Below are positions 1 through 9,189 of a stretch of 64,000 nt of DNA, piece by piece. Numbering within the stretch: position 1 is the first letter of the stretch; each line of letters starts with the position of its first letter. The translations under genes were made by a program, and so were the position numbers. This DNA comes from Nocardia sp. NRRL S-836 (GTDB lineage: Bacteria; Actinomycetota; Actinomycetes; Mycobacteriales; Pseudonocardiaceae): the NCBI RefSeq assembly GCF_001279525.1, contig NZ_LGDY01000106.1:1-64000 (forward strand), read 5' to 3'. Below the pieces are notes generated by a model that worked only from the letters and a program-made list of their open reading frames with translations, was not told where the DNA came from and searched no databases.

Positions 1-1880
<1,880 letters not shown>

Positions 1881-1936
1881 GGCGGTTCACCTTCCTCGTG
1901 CTCGTGCGGGCTGGGGTGCTCGTGGTCCGGCGGTGG

Positions 1937-3217
1937 TCAGGCCGTCGCCGCGCCGGGTGGCCCCGGATCGCCGGTGCCCAGCACCTCCGCCAGGTGCAGG
2001 GCGGCGTGCAGCTGGAGGCGGTTGTCGGCCAGCGGGCTGCCGCGCAGCTGTTCGGCCTTCTTCACCCGGTACAGCACGGTGTTCTTCGCGACGTGCAGGT
2101 GCCGGGCCGCGACCGCGGGGCTGCGGTCCTCGTCGAGGTAGCTCTTGAGTGTCGCCCGCAGCACCCGCGCGGCCGGGGTGTCCGCGGCCAGCGGGCCGAG
2201 CTGGCGTTCCACGAAGGCGGCCGCGGTGGTCTCGTCCGCGGCCATCAGCGCGACGAGCTCCAGCGCGCGGTACTCGTGCACCGCGGTCGTACCGGACCTC
2301 GACCCGAGCCGGGCCGCCGTCTCGGCCTGCAGGTGCGAGGAGCGCATCCCGCCCGGTCCGGCGGCGGGAAGTCCCACCGCGGCGCGCACGTCCGGGGGCA
2401 GCGGCACGTCGGCCAGCACCGCGTCCGCCACCGGTTGCGCGCCCCACGCCCACAACCCCGTGGCGCCCACCGGTACCAGCAGCCGCGCCACGCAACCCGC
2501 ACGGGCGAGCAGGTCCAGCGCGGCGCGCTCCAGGTCCGCGTCGCACCGGTCCGCCCGTTCCGACCACACCAGCACGGCGAGGTGGCGGCGGGTGATGTCG
2601 TAGCCGAGCAGGCGGGTGGCCTTGTCCGCGTGCACGGACTCACCGCGCACCAGCGCCCGGACGAGCTCCCTGCGGCGCGCGACCAGCCCGCCGTGCCAGG
2701 TCTCCCGAGCCCGCAGGAACCCGGCCGACACCAGGGTGCACAGGGTGTGCACGGCGTCGAACAACGCCTCGGACAGCTCGTACATCACCGTGACGGGCTC
2801 GTGCGCCTCGTCCAGTTCGCCGCACCGGCCCATCAGGTCCTGGGTGATCCGGGCGTGCGCCATCCGGACGAGCGCCAGCGAGCAGTCCAGCTCGAACCCG
2901 CGTTCCACGTGCGTTCGCACCGCGGCCTCGACGCAGCGGGAGAACTGGTCCGGCAGCTGCCGGGCCCCGTCCAGCCGCAGCGCGCACCACAGCGCGACCA
3001 GCTCCAGGAACGCGTGGTCCTCCGGCACGAGCCGGACGCCCGACCCGGCCAGCTCGGTGGTGACGGCCGTCCGCAGGCCGCGGCCGGTGGACACGGCCCA
3101 GCCGACGACGTCCGGCCCGCAGTGGGCGACCGCTTCGTCGATCACCTCGGCACGACAGGCGGGTTCGTCGTGCGTGCCGGACGTGGCGGAGAGCAGCAGC
3201 CGTGCGGTGTTCGCCAT
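1937..3217 (-). CDS. PucR-family transcriptional regulator (C-terminal PucR helix-turn-helix)
   Basis: The protein has 426 aa from ATG 3217, preceded by a GGGGG ribosome site. A longer in-frame reading exists but overlaps the upstream aminotransferase, so it was not used. The C-terminal 60 residues carry the PucR/CdaR-type helix-turn-helix (LKSYLDEDRSPAVAARHLHV followed by AKNTVLYRVKKAEQL). The middle part resembles the GGDEF-like linker domain of this family, and the N-terminal 180 residues are helical with no recognised sensor. PucR-type proteins are DNA-binding regulators whose ligands are mostly unknown. The gene lies 8 bp after the aminotransferase stop and 56 bp before the PKS start, so it is probably co-transcribed with both and regulates this cluster. 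Pathway role is inferred from position only. Confidence 0.85.
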   Translation of the reverse strand: MANTARLLLSATSGTHDEPACRAEVIDEAVAHCGPDVVGWAVSTGRGLRTAVTTELAGSGVRLVPEDHAFLELVALWCALRLDGARQLPDQFSRCVEAAVRTHVERGFELDCSLALVRMAHARITQDLMGRCGELDEAHEPVTVMYELSEALFDAVHTLCTLVSAGFLRARETWHGGLVARRRELVRALVRGESVHADKATRLLGYDITRRHLAVLVWSERADRCDADLERAALDLLARAGCVARLLVPVGATGLWAWGAQPVADAVLADVPLPPDVRAAVGLPAAGPGGMRSSHLQAETAARLGSRSGTTAVHEYRALELVALMAADETTAAAFVERQLGPLAADTPAARVLRATLKSYLDEDRSPAVAARHLHVAKNTVLYRVKKAEQLRGSPLADNRLQLHAALHLAEVLGTGDPGPPGAATA

Positions 3218-3225
3218 CGCGCCCC

Positions 3226-4794
3226 CTAGAAGACTCGCCTGCCGGCGAACGCGGTGAGCCCCTGGTCGTCGCCCGCGCGCAGCAAGGCGCACAGCGCGCG
3301 CAGTCCCGTGGCCAACCGGTCGATCTCCTCGTCGGTCACGTGCACGGAGGGCTGCAACCGCAGGGTGTTCGGGGCGCTGCCGGTCGGGAACAGCCTGATG
3401 CGGTGCTCGTGCAGCAGGTAGCCGCTGGCGAGGAACCCGAACTGGCCGGCGGCCTGCAGCTGCGCGGCCAGCGCGGAGTCCGACGTGGACAGATCGTTGA
3501 ACTCGATGCCTTGCAGCAGACCGAGTCCACGCACGTCGGCGACGATGTCGGGGTAGTCCGCCCGCACCGCCCGCAGCGCGGAGGCCAGCCGTGCGCCGCG
3601 CTCGGCCGCCTTGCGGTAGAGCGCGCCACCGTCGGCCTCCAGCAGCTCCAGCACCGCGGCGGCCACGGAGGTGGACAGGCCGTCCTTGGCGAACGTCGAA
3701 CTGTGCACCATCTCGAACTCCGGCCGGTACCGGGAGGCCCGCACCAGGGTCGCGGAGAGCTTGACCAGCCCGCCGCCGAGGCTCTTGGACAGCACGTAGT
3801 AGTCGCCCAGCAGGCCGATCTGCGAGGAGGCGAAGAAGGTCCCGGTGCGGCCGGTGCCGCTCTGGATCTCGTCCACGACGACCGGGCACCCGAACTCGGC
3901 GGCCAGCGCCTGCACCTGCTTGGCGAACTCCGCGGTCAGCGGCACGATGCCGCCCTCGCCCTGCACCGGTTCCAGCAGCAGTGCGCCGAACACGGGCACG
4001 TCGCGCCGCACGACCTCGGCTCGCGTGCCGGTGACCGCCAGGTCGTACGCGGCGACCCGCGCGTCTTCGAAGACCGCCCGCAGCGCGTCCTGGTCGCCGG
4101 TCGGGGCGAAGACCGCCTGCACGCCGAGCGACGCGAACGGCAGCCGGTAGTCGCCGTTGTGGGTGAGCTGGATGGACCCCATCAGCTTGCCGTGGAACCC
4201 GCCCGTGAGCGCGATGAGCCGGGGCGGGGAGGCGAACGCGGTCTCGTTGTGCCGGCGCACTTCCGCGACCACGTCGTCGAGGCTCGTCCCGGCCGGCAGC
4301 CCCAGGAGCGAGGCGTCGACCTCGGCGGGCGCCGCGGCCGGCGCGAGACCGAGGTGCTCCTCGATCTCGGCCCGCAGCGCGCCCACCCGCAGCACGCGGT
4401 CGAGCTCCGCGTGCTTCACCGCGACCTCGATGCCCTCGGCGCCGCTGTTGGCGAACACCCCGAAGTACGGTTCGTCGGTGTGGAACTCCCGGTGCAGCAC
4501 CCGGTTCAGCGTCTGCACGACCTCATGCGCCTGCGGCCGCAGCGACAGCTGCGTCAGCACAGGTGCCTGACGCTGGAGGAGCTCGGTGAGGTGGGCGACG
4601 AGCTCCGGGTTGTTGTGCCCCAGCAGCAGGGCGCCGAACCCGCCGAGGAAGTCCGTCACCGGGATCTCGGCACCGTCCACGCCCTTCGCGTACACCGTGT
4701 TGCCGACGGCCCGCACGTATTCGACGTCCAAGCCGACCGCACCCGTCGCCTTGTGCAGGACGCCATCGACCAGCTCGCTGACTTCGGACGTCAT
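3226..4794 (-). CDS. Class III (ornithine-type) PLP-dependent aminotransferase
   Basis: The protein has 522 aa and belongs to the acetylornithine/ornithine aminotransferase family. Visible signatures are the N-terminal FLGGFGALLLGHNNPELV, the cofactor-binding FANSGAEGIEVAVKHAE, the Asp-containing PVVVDEIQSGTGRTG that contacts the pyridine nitrogen, and the Schiff-base Lys in VLSKSLGGG (about K337). It is longer than the usual 400-450 aa. About 60 extra residues lie between the SGAE motif and TGGFHGK, rich in Ala and acidic residues. Next to a modular PKS such enzymes commonly aminate a released polyketide aldehyde or make an amino starter or extender; which applies here cannot be told. It is the first gene of the run into PucR and PKS, and its promoter region holds the SARP-like repeats at 4839-4894. 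Confidence 0.93.
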   Translation of the reverse strand: MTSEVSELVDGVLHKATGAVGLDVEYVRAVGNTVYAKGVDGAEIPVTDFLGGFGALLLGHNNPELVAHLTELLQRQAPVLTQLSLRPQAHEVVQTLNRVLHREFHTDEPYFGVFANSGAEGIEVAVKHAELDRVLRVGALRAEIEEHLGLAPAAAPAEVDASLLGLPAGTSLDDVVAEVRRHNETAFASPPRLIALTGGFHGKLMGSIQLTHNGDYRLPFASLGVQAVFAPTGDQDALRAVFEDARVAAYDLAVTGTRAEVVRRDVPVFGALLLEPVQGEGGIVPLTAEFAKQVQALAAEFGCPVVVDEIQSGTGRTGTFFASSQIGLLGDYYVLSKSLGGGLVKLSATLVRASRYRPEFEMVHSSTFAKDGLSTSVAAAVLELLEADGGALYRKAAERGARLASALRAVRADYPDIVADVRGLGLLQGIEFNDLSTSDSALAAQLQAAGQFGFLASGYLLHEHRIRLFPTGSAPNTLRLQPSVHVTDEEIDRLATGLRALCALLRAGDDQGLTAFAGRRVF

Positions 4795-4838
4795 GAACCC
4801 TCCTCGTTCGTCGGCCTCAATTGATTCTTTCGAACGCC

Positions 4839-4894
4839 ACTAACCGGCCGCTAACGATTCCCAGAGCGATTTCTCGGGTTAGTGGGCGATTAGC
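4839..4894. promoter_or_regulatory. Probable SARP operator: two pairs of heptamer repeats with 11-bp period in a divergent promoter region
   Basis: ACTAACC (4839-4845) and GCTAACG (4850-4856) are separated by 4 bp. GGTTAGT (4877-4883) and GATTAGC (4888-4894) are also separated by 4 bp. The second pair is the inverse of the first: GGTTAGT is the exact reverse complement of ACTAACC. Heptamer direct repeats with an 11-bp period are the known recognition pattern of SARP activators, and a SARP gene lies at 8120-8917. The site sits between the aminotransferase start (4794) and the SnoaL-like start (4972), so one element could serve both directions. The motif was not found next to the SARP gene itself. 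No binding has been shown. Confidence 0.6.
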
Positions 4895-4971
4895 GCGAAA
4901 TTATGGTGGAGAGCGAACGGGACTTTAACCTTGCGGCAGCGGAAACCATTCCGAGCACGGAGGAGCGGCGG

Positions 4972-5334
4972 ATGTTCGCGGAAATCCAGCAGAAGTACAA
5001 GGACGCGTTCAACGCGGGTGACGTCGACGGGGTGCTCGCCACCTTCATCGACGACGGCGCCACGGTGGTCGAACGCGGACTCGCCCTGCCCAAGAGCGGT
5101 GACCTGCGCGAGGCGCTGGCGGGCTACTTCGCCGAGTCCAAGCCCCAGGTCGACTTCGAGTTCGTCCACACCTACCTCGCCGGCGACATCGCGCTGGTGG
5201 TGACCGACTGGTCGCTGGACGAACTCGGCGAGGACGGCGCCCGGCACACGCAGAGCGGGCGTGCCACCGACGTGCTGGTGCGCGAGGACGGCCAGTGGAA
5301 GTTCGCCATCGACAACCGGTTCGGCTCCAGCTGA
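4972..5334 (+). CDS. SnoaL-like / DUF4440-type protein (NTF2 fold)
   Basis: The protein has 120 aa if started at ATG 4972, which follows a strong GGAGGAG with proper spacing. An ATG at 4903 would add 23 residues but has no ribosome site. The sequence is that of a small alpha+beta cone protein: YKDAFNAGDVDGVLATFIDD near the N-terminus, a central LAGDIALVVTDWSLD strand pair and a C-terminal GQWKFAIDNRFG, typical of SgcJ/EcaC/SnoaL-like proteins. Family members act as polyketide cyclases, hydroxylases or isomerase-like accessory proteins, and no specific reaction can be assigned. It is the only plus-strand gene in this cluster, transcribed divergently from the aminotransferase and ending in a shared terminator. 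Confidence 0.8.
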   Translation: MFAEIQQKYKDAFNAGDVDGVLATFIDDGATVVERGLALPKSGDLREALAGYFAESKPQVDFEFVHTYLAGDIALVVTDWSLDELGEDGARHTQSGRATDVLVREDGQWKFAIDNRFGSS

Positions 5335-5346
5335 CCTGCCGACGCC

Positions 5347-5384
5347 ACACGGCTCGCCCACCGACCGCGGTGGGCGAGCCGTGT
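5347..5384. terminator. Bidirectional stem-loop terminator between convergent genes
   Basis: A perfect 16-bp inverted repeat (ACACGGCTCGCCCACC / GGTGGGCGAGCCGTGT) with a 6-base loop lies between the SnoaL-like stop (5334) and the oxygenase stop (5398). There is no U-tract, as is common in high-GC actinomycetes. Its position between two convergent 3' ends supports termination in both directions. Confidence 0.85.
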
Positions 5385-5397
5385 CGTGTGCGGCCGC

Positions 5398-6585
5398 TCA
5401 GTGGATGACCGAGACGGGTTCCTCGGTGCCCAGCAGCGTCCGGCTGTAGTCCTCGAACGCCACGAACTTGTTGAAGTGGATGTGGTGGCTGCCCACCTCG
5501 AAGTCCCGCCAGTACCGCTGCAACGGGTTGGCGCTGGCGAAACCGCCGGTGCCGCCCAGGTCGAGGATCCTCATCAACGCCTGGCGCGCGGCTTCCAGCG
5601 CCGAGACGCCGTGCCTGCGCGCCCTTGTGCGTTCCTCGCGCGACATGGAGCCTGCCGCCCTGGCCCTGTCGTAGATGTCCGACGCGGTCAGCATGTGCTG
5701 GTAGGACGTGTCCACCAGGTGCGTGGCCTCGCCGAGCCACTGGCGCGCGACCGGCGAGTCCAGCGAGGTGGCGTAGGTGGTGTCGATGAGCGGCTTGCCC
5801 TTCTCCAGGATCGCCCGCACGACGTCCAGCGCACCGTGCACGGCACCGACGAGCGAGGCGATGGACCGGTGCGCCACCGCGGCGAACGTCTCCAGGCTGG
5901 GGAAGTTCGTCAGACTGCCCTGCGGGGTGACCTCGTGCTTGATGACCCGGCTGTCCGGCACGAACAGCCCGTCGTACTCGACGGTGTGGCTGCCGGTGGC
6001 CTGCATGCCCGCGACGTGCCAGGTGCGGTCGATGCGGCCGTCCCCGGGCGGGGCCGCCATGGAGATCAGCTCACCGGTGGGCTCCCCGTCGGCGACGACC
6101 GGCACGACCGCGAGGATCATCCAGTCGCCGATCTCGCAGCCGGAGATCGTCGGGAAACGGCCGGAGACCCGGTAGCCACCGTCCGCACGGGTCGCGGTGG
6201 CACCGTGGTGCCCGCCGTTGGCGCACACGTACACGTCCGGCGAGGCGCCGAACATCTCCTTGGCGCCCTCCGCCGAGACGAGACTGGACAGCGTCTCGGC
6301 CGCGCCGGTGATGCTGACCAGCCAGCCCGCGGAGGCGTCACCCCTGCCGATCGCGGCGATGACCGCGGTCTGCGTCCGGATGTCCAGCTCGTCACCACCC
6401 AGCCACCTGGGCACGCTCATGCGGAAGAACCCGTTGTCGCGCAACGCGTCCGCGCACTCCGCCACGATGCCGCGGTCCTCCTCGCCGCGTGCCGCGTTGG
6501 CGCGCAGGAGTGGGATCAGGCCGTGGGCCTTGTCGACCAGCTCTTGAACTTCGGGCGCATATCCCAAATCCAGGTCCGTGGACAC
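5398..6585 (-). CDS. Flavin-dependent oxygenase of the acyl-CoA dehydrogenase superfamily (group D, HsaA/DszC-like)
   Basis: The protein has 395 aa from GTG 6585, preceded by GGGGAG. A longer reading to 6702 would overlap the upstream SCP2-like gene and starts with low-complexity sequence. Features are the N-terminal helical domain (VPRWLGGDELDIRTQ), the middle beta domain (SGRFPTISGCEIGDW, WHVAGMQATGSHTVE) and a C-terminal four-helix domain with ILDLGGTGGFASANPLQRYWRD followed by FEVGSHHIHFN. The latter is the acyl-CoA dehydrogenase C-terminal type 2 signature of two-component FMN/FAD monooxygenases. The catalytic Glu of true dehydrogenases is not evident. These enzymes hydroxylate or N-oxidise using reduced flavin from a partner reductase; no reductase gene is visible nearby. 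It is last in the SARP, R2-like, SCP2-like, oxygenase run. Confidence 0.87.
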   Translation of the reverse strand: MSTDLDLGYAPEVQELVDKAHGLIPLLRANAARGEEDRGIVAECADALRDNGFFRMSVPRWLGGDELDIRTQTAVIAAIGRGDASAGWLVSITGAAETLSSLVSAEGAKEMFGASPDVYVCANGGHHGATATRADGGYRVSGRFPTISGCEIGDWMILAVVPVVADGEPTGELISMAAPPGDGRIDRTWHVAGMQATGSHTVEYDGLFVPDSRVIKHEVTPQGSLTNFPSLETFAAVAHRSIASLVGAVHGALDVVRAILEKGKPLIDTTYATSLDSPVARQWLGEATHLVDTSYQHMLTASDIYDRARAAGSMSREERTRARRHGVSALEAARQALMRILDLGGTGGFASANPLQRYWRDFEVGSHHIHFNKFVAFEDYSRTLLGTEEPVSVIH

Positions 6586-6637
6586 GCCGTTCTCCCCTTC
6601 AGGTCGTGTGGATTTCCACTCATCGGTGGCAGGGCGC

Positions 6638-7099
6638 TCACTCGAAGCTGGTGGGCACCTTCTCGAGCACGGCCAGGCACTCGATGAAGAAGAAGACGGC
6701 ACGGAAGAACATCAGGATGTTGCCGTGGACCAGCCGCAACTGCTTGTCCACCACCATCCGCTGGTGGTTCAGCTCGCCGGCGAGGAACCGCCGCCAGGTG
6801 TCCCCGGTCCCGACGATCACGAAGTCGGCGGACACCGGCTCGCCCGGCGCGACGATCCCGGACTTGGCGCACTTGCCCTTCTCCCAGGTCAGGTGGAGGT
6901 AGGTGGTGCGGCCGTCGCGCTCCTGCACGCCCAGCGCCCAGGTGTGGGAGTACACGCCGCGGGTGGCGTTGATCCACTCCCAGTAGCTCTCCTGCTTGCG
7001 GGCCAGGGTCTCCTCGCTGGGACCGCGGTCGAGCCGCTCCCGCACGGTCTCCGCCCACTCCTCGCTCAGGAAGCTGTGGGTCTGCGTCGTCGTGGTCAT
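6638..7099 (-). CDS. SCP2 sterol-binding-domain-like protein
   Basis: The protein has 153 aa, and its ATG 7099 lies 3 bp after the stop of the R2-like gene behind GGGAGG, so the two are translationally coupled. The core follows the SCP2 fold: N-terminal SFLSEEWAETVRERL, a central sheet (RTTYLHLTWEKGKC) and the C-terminal helix pattern ADFVIVGTGDTWRRFLAGEL then QLRLVHGNILMFF. SCP2 proteins bind long hydrophobic ligands. In this operon it could hold a polyketide or fatty intermediate for the neighbouring diiron and flavin enzymes, but this is inference. Confidence 0.75.
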   Translation of the reverse strand: MTTTTQTHSFLSEEWAETVRERLDRGPSEETLARKQESYWEWINATRGVYSHTWALGVQERDGRTTYLHLTWEKGKCAKSGIVAPGEPVSADFVIVGTGDTWRRFLAGELNHQRMVVDKQLRLVHGNILMFFRAVFFFIECLAVLEKVPTSFE

Positions 7100-7102
7100 C
7101 GG

Positions 7103-8065
7103 TCAGCCTCCCGCGATCTCGGGCTGGATGTTGTTCACCATCTCCTGGATGTCCGGCGGCAACGAGATGCCCACGTCGGACAGCTTGTTGTTGACCTGCC
7201 GGATCATGAACTGGACGACCTCCTCCTCGGAGAAGCCCAGCGGCTCCAGCGGGGCGGGGACGCTCGCGCCGCCGTTCATCGCCAGCTCGGTGCGCAACGT
7301 CTCGTGGATCTCGTGCAGCAACCGGGGGTCCTCCTGCACCGAGTCGCGCAGGAACCGCATGCCGAACTGGACGTGCCTGGCCTCGTCACGGCAGGAGGCG
7401 ATGAACCCGGTGTAGTAGCCGGGCAGGTAACCCTTGTTGCGGCAGTAGCTCAGGGTCAGCTTCATGATCGTCAGGGCGAGCACGCCCTCGATCCACAGGA
7501 AGTAGGCGGTGGCGAAGCGCACCCGCTTGGCCGGGTCCGCCGGGTCGAGGCGCAGGTCCTCCGTCAGGTAGGACAGCAGGCCGAACGCGCCCACGAACGT
7601 CTCGGGCACGTGCGGGAACGACGATTCCAGCAGGTCCTCGACCGACTCGCCGGGCAGGCCGACGACCTCGCGGTAGAACCGGTCGAAGAACAGGGTGTGC
7701 CTGGCCTCGTCCTCCAGCTGCGTGGTGAGGTACATCTTGGCCTCTTCGCTGCCGGTGAGCATGAAGATCGGCAGCTCGACCTCGACCTGGCGCTCGGCGT
7801 GGTGGAACGCGGCGGCGATCTCGGTGAACGCCTTGCGCTCCACCTCGGTCATCTTGGTCCGCCAGTCGATGACGTCCTGGCTGAAGTCGAGGTCGTAGGC
7901 GTTCCAGCGGTGGGTGAAGTACCGCTTGTAGAGATCGATGTAGTCCGGGAGCTTCTTCAGGTCCTTGTGGACGTAGTCGATCATGTCATCGATGCTGACG
8001 TCCTTCATCGTCCCCAGTGTCGCGTTCTCCACGGCAGCGAGCGCGGCCGATGACATCTGCGCCAT
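7103..8065 (-). CDS. R2-like ferritin-fold diiron protein (ribonucleotide reductase small subunit / R2lox-like)
   Basis: The protein has 320 aa and is entirely helical. Residues E91, E120xxH123 (EDEARH), E193 (WIEGVLAL) and E228xxH231 (RDEARH) sit in the order and spacing expected for the two half-sites of a carboxylate-bridged dinuclear metal centre. The frame VSIDDMIDYVHKDLKKLP ... YDLDFSQDVIDW is close to class I RNR small subunits. No Tyr could be placed with confidence as the radical Tyr of a true R2, and no large-subunit gene is nearby. An oxidase or N-oxygenase acting on a metabolite is therefore more likely than a role in dNTP synthesis. It starts 54 bp after the SARP stop and runs straight into the SCP2-like gene. 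Confidence 0.82.
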   Translation of the reverse strand: MAQMSSAALAAVENATLGTMKDVSIDDMIDYVHKDLKKLPDYIDLYKRYFTHRWNAYDLDFSQDVIDWRTKMTEVERKAFTEIAAAFHHAERQVEVELPIFMLTGSEEAKMYLTTQLEDEARHTLFFDRFYREVVGLPGESVEDLLESSFPHVPETFVGAFGLLSYLTEDLRLDPADPAKRVRFATAYFLWIEGVLALTIMKLTLSYCRNKGYLPGYYTGFIASCRDEARHVQFGMRFLRDSVQEDPRLLHEIHETLRTELAMNGGASVPAPLEPLGFSEEEVVQFMIRQVNNKLSDVGISLPPDIQEMVNNIQPEIAGG

Positions 8066-8119
8066 CCGGTTGTCTCCGTTTCTCTTCCGTCTTGCCGGGT
8101 TTCACGAAGCGGGCAGGTG

Positions 8120-8917
8120 TCAGCCGTGCCCGCAGGTGCCGGGAACCAGGTCGGTCGCGGTCACCGCGGTGAGGTCGTGGTTGAGGATGGCGAGCTCGAG
8201 CTCCCGCAGCGGGGGGCTCGGTTCCAGGCCGAGCTGACCGATCAGCGCGGCCCTCGTCGTGCGGTACAGGGTCAGCGCGTCGGCCTGCCGCCCGGTCTCG
8301 TACAGAGCTCGCATCAGCCGCGCACAGACCTGTTCGTTCAGCGGATCGCCGGCCAGCAGGTGCTCCAGGTCGCCGATCACGTCCGCGCTGCGTCCCAGCG
8401 CCAGGTCCGCGTCGACCCGGTCGACGAGCACCGCCGTCCGCTCCTCCGGCAGCGCCCGCAGCTCCGGCCAGTCGTACCCGTGTTCCACCAGGTCGGCGAG
8501 CACAGGACCCCGCCACAGCCGCGACGCGGCGTGCAGCGTGGCAGACGCCTGCTCCCAGCGGCCCGCGCGCAGCTCGGTGCGACCGAGAGCGGCCAGGCGC
8601 CGGAACGTCGCGAGGTCCAGCAGGTCCTCGTCGACGAGCAGCGCGTAGCCCGGCCCCACCCTGGACAGCTCCGCGCGGTAGGTGTGCCGCGCGGTGGCGA
8701 AGATGCCGCGCAACCGGAAGACCGTGTTGTGCAGCACCTGGCGTGCGGTGGGCGGGACCCGTGCCGGCCAGACGGCGTCGATCAGCCTGCTCATCGGCAC
8801 CATCTCGTTGGCGTGCAGCAGCAGGTATCCCAGGGTCGCCCCCTGCCGCACCCCGCTCACCCGCACGGAACGGTCGCCGTCGCGCACCCGCAGCGGGCCC
8901 AACACGTGAAATCGCAT
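8120..8917 (-). CDS. SARP-family (AfsR/DnrI/RedD-like) pathway-specific activator
   Basis: The protein has 265 aa from ATG 8917, preceded by GGGGGA. A longer frame to 9025 has no ribosome site. The N-terminal 95 residues form the OmpR-like winged helix (MRFHVLGPLRVRDGDRSVRV, QVLHNTVFRLRGIFA, RVGPGYALLVDE). Residues 100-250 form the bacterial transcriptional activation domain with TPR-like helices (LVEHGYDWPELRALPEERTA, LLAGDPLNEQVCARLMRALY). It is a stand-alone small SARP with no NB-ARC domain. No TTA codon was noticed. It heads the run to the R2-like, SCP2-like and oxygenase genes and probably acts at the repeats at 4839-4894 to drive the aminotransferase-PKS side. The 272-bp region upstream, shared with the divergent BBE gene, shows no matching heptamers. 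Confidence 0.9.
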   Translation of the reverse strand: MRFHVLGPLRVRDGDRSVRVSGVRQGATLGYLLLHANEMVPMSRLIDAVWPARVPPTARQVLHNTVFRLRGIFATARHTYRAELSRVGPGYALLVDEDLLDLATFRRLAALGRTELRAGRWEQASATLHAASRLWRGPVLADLVEHGYDWPELRALPEERTAVLVDRVDADLALGRSADVIGDLEHLLAGDPLNEQVCARLMRALYETGRQADALTLYRTTRAALIGQLGLEPSPPLRELELAILNHDLTAVTATDLVPGTCGHG

Positions 8918-9189
8918 GCATCCCCCAAGGCGCGCACAGCTCTGACCACCCCGAAGCGGGAATTCACCTTCCGAGATTCGCGGTATTGCCACCGACCAGA
9001 ACCATAGGAGCGAACACCGGCTCACTCCAGGTCAGCGCGGGCTCAGGAAGCTGCACTTCCATTTCCGGAAGTCCACGACCCTCCCGGACGAGTACGCTGA
9101 GAAATACTTTCGTCTCCGGATTCCCGAATCAGTCCCGCCTGCGGGCGGCATTTCTTCCTGCTCGCCGATTCCGAGGGAGGACCTCGTCC

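Noticed and set aside
3218..3889. A 650-aa version of the PucR regulator starting at 3889
   Set aside because: The first 224 residues overlap the aminotransferase gene out of frame and have shadow composition; ATG 3217 has a ribosome site.
7103..8065. Taking the R2-like protein as a working class I ribonucleotide reductase small subunit
   Set aside because: No large subunit is adjacent, and its operon (SARP, SCP2, flavin oxygenase) is that of a specialised pathway.
8743..9189. An in-frame N-terminal extension of the BBE-type gene into the SARP gene
   Set aside because: A Tat signal and a good ribosome site mark ATG 9190. The extension is a shadow of the SARP coding strand.
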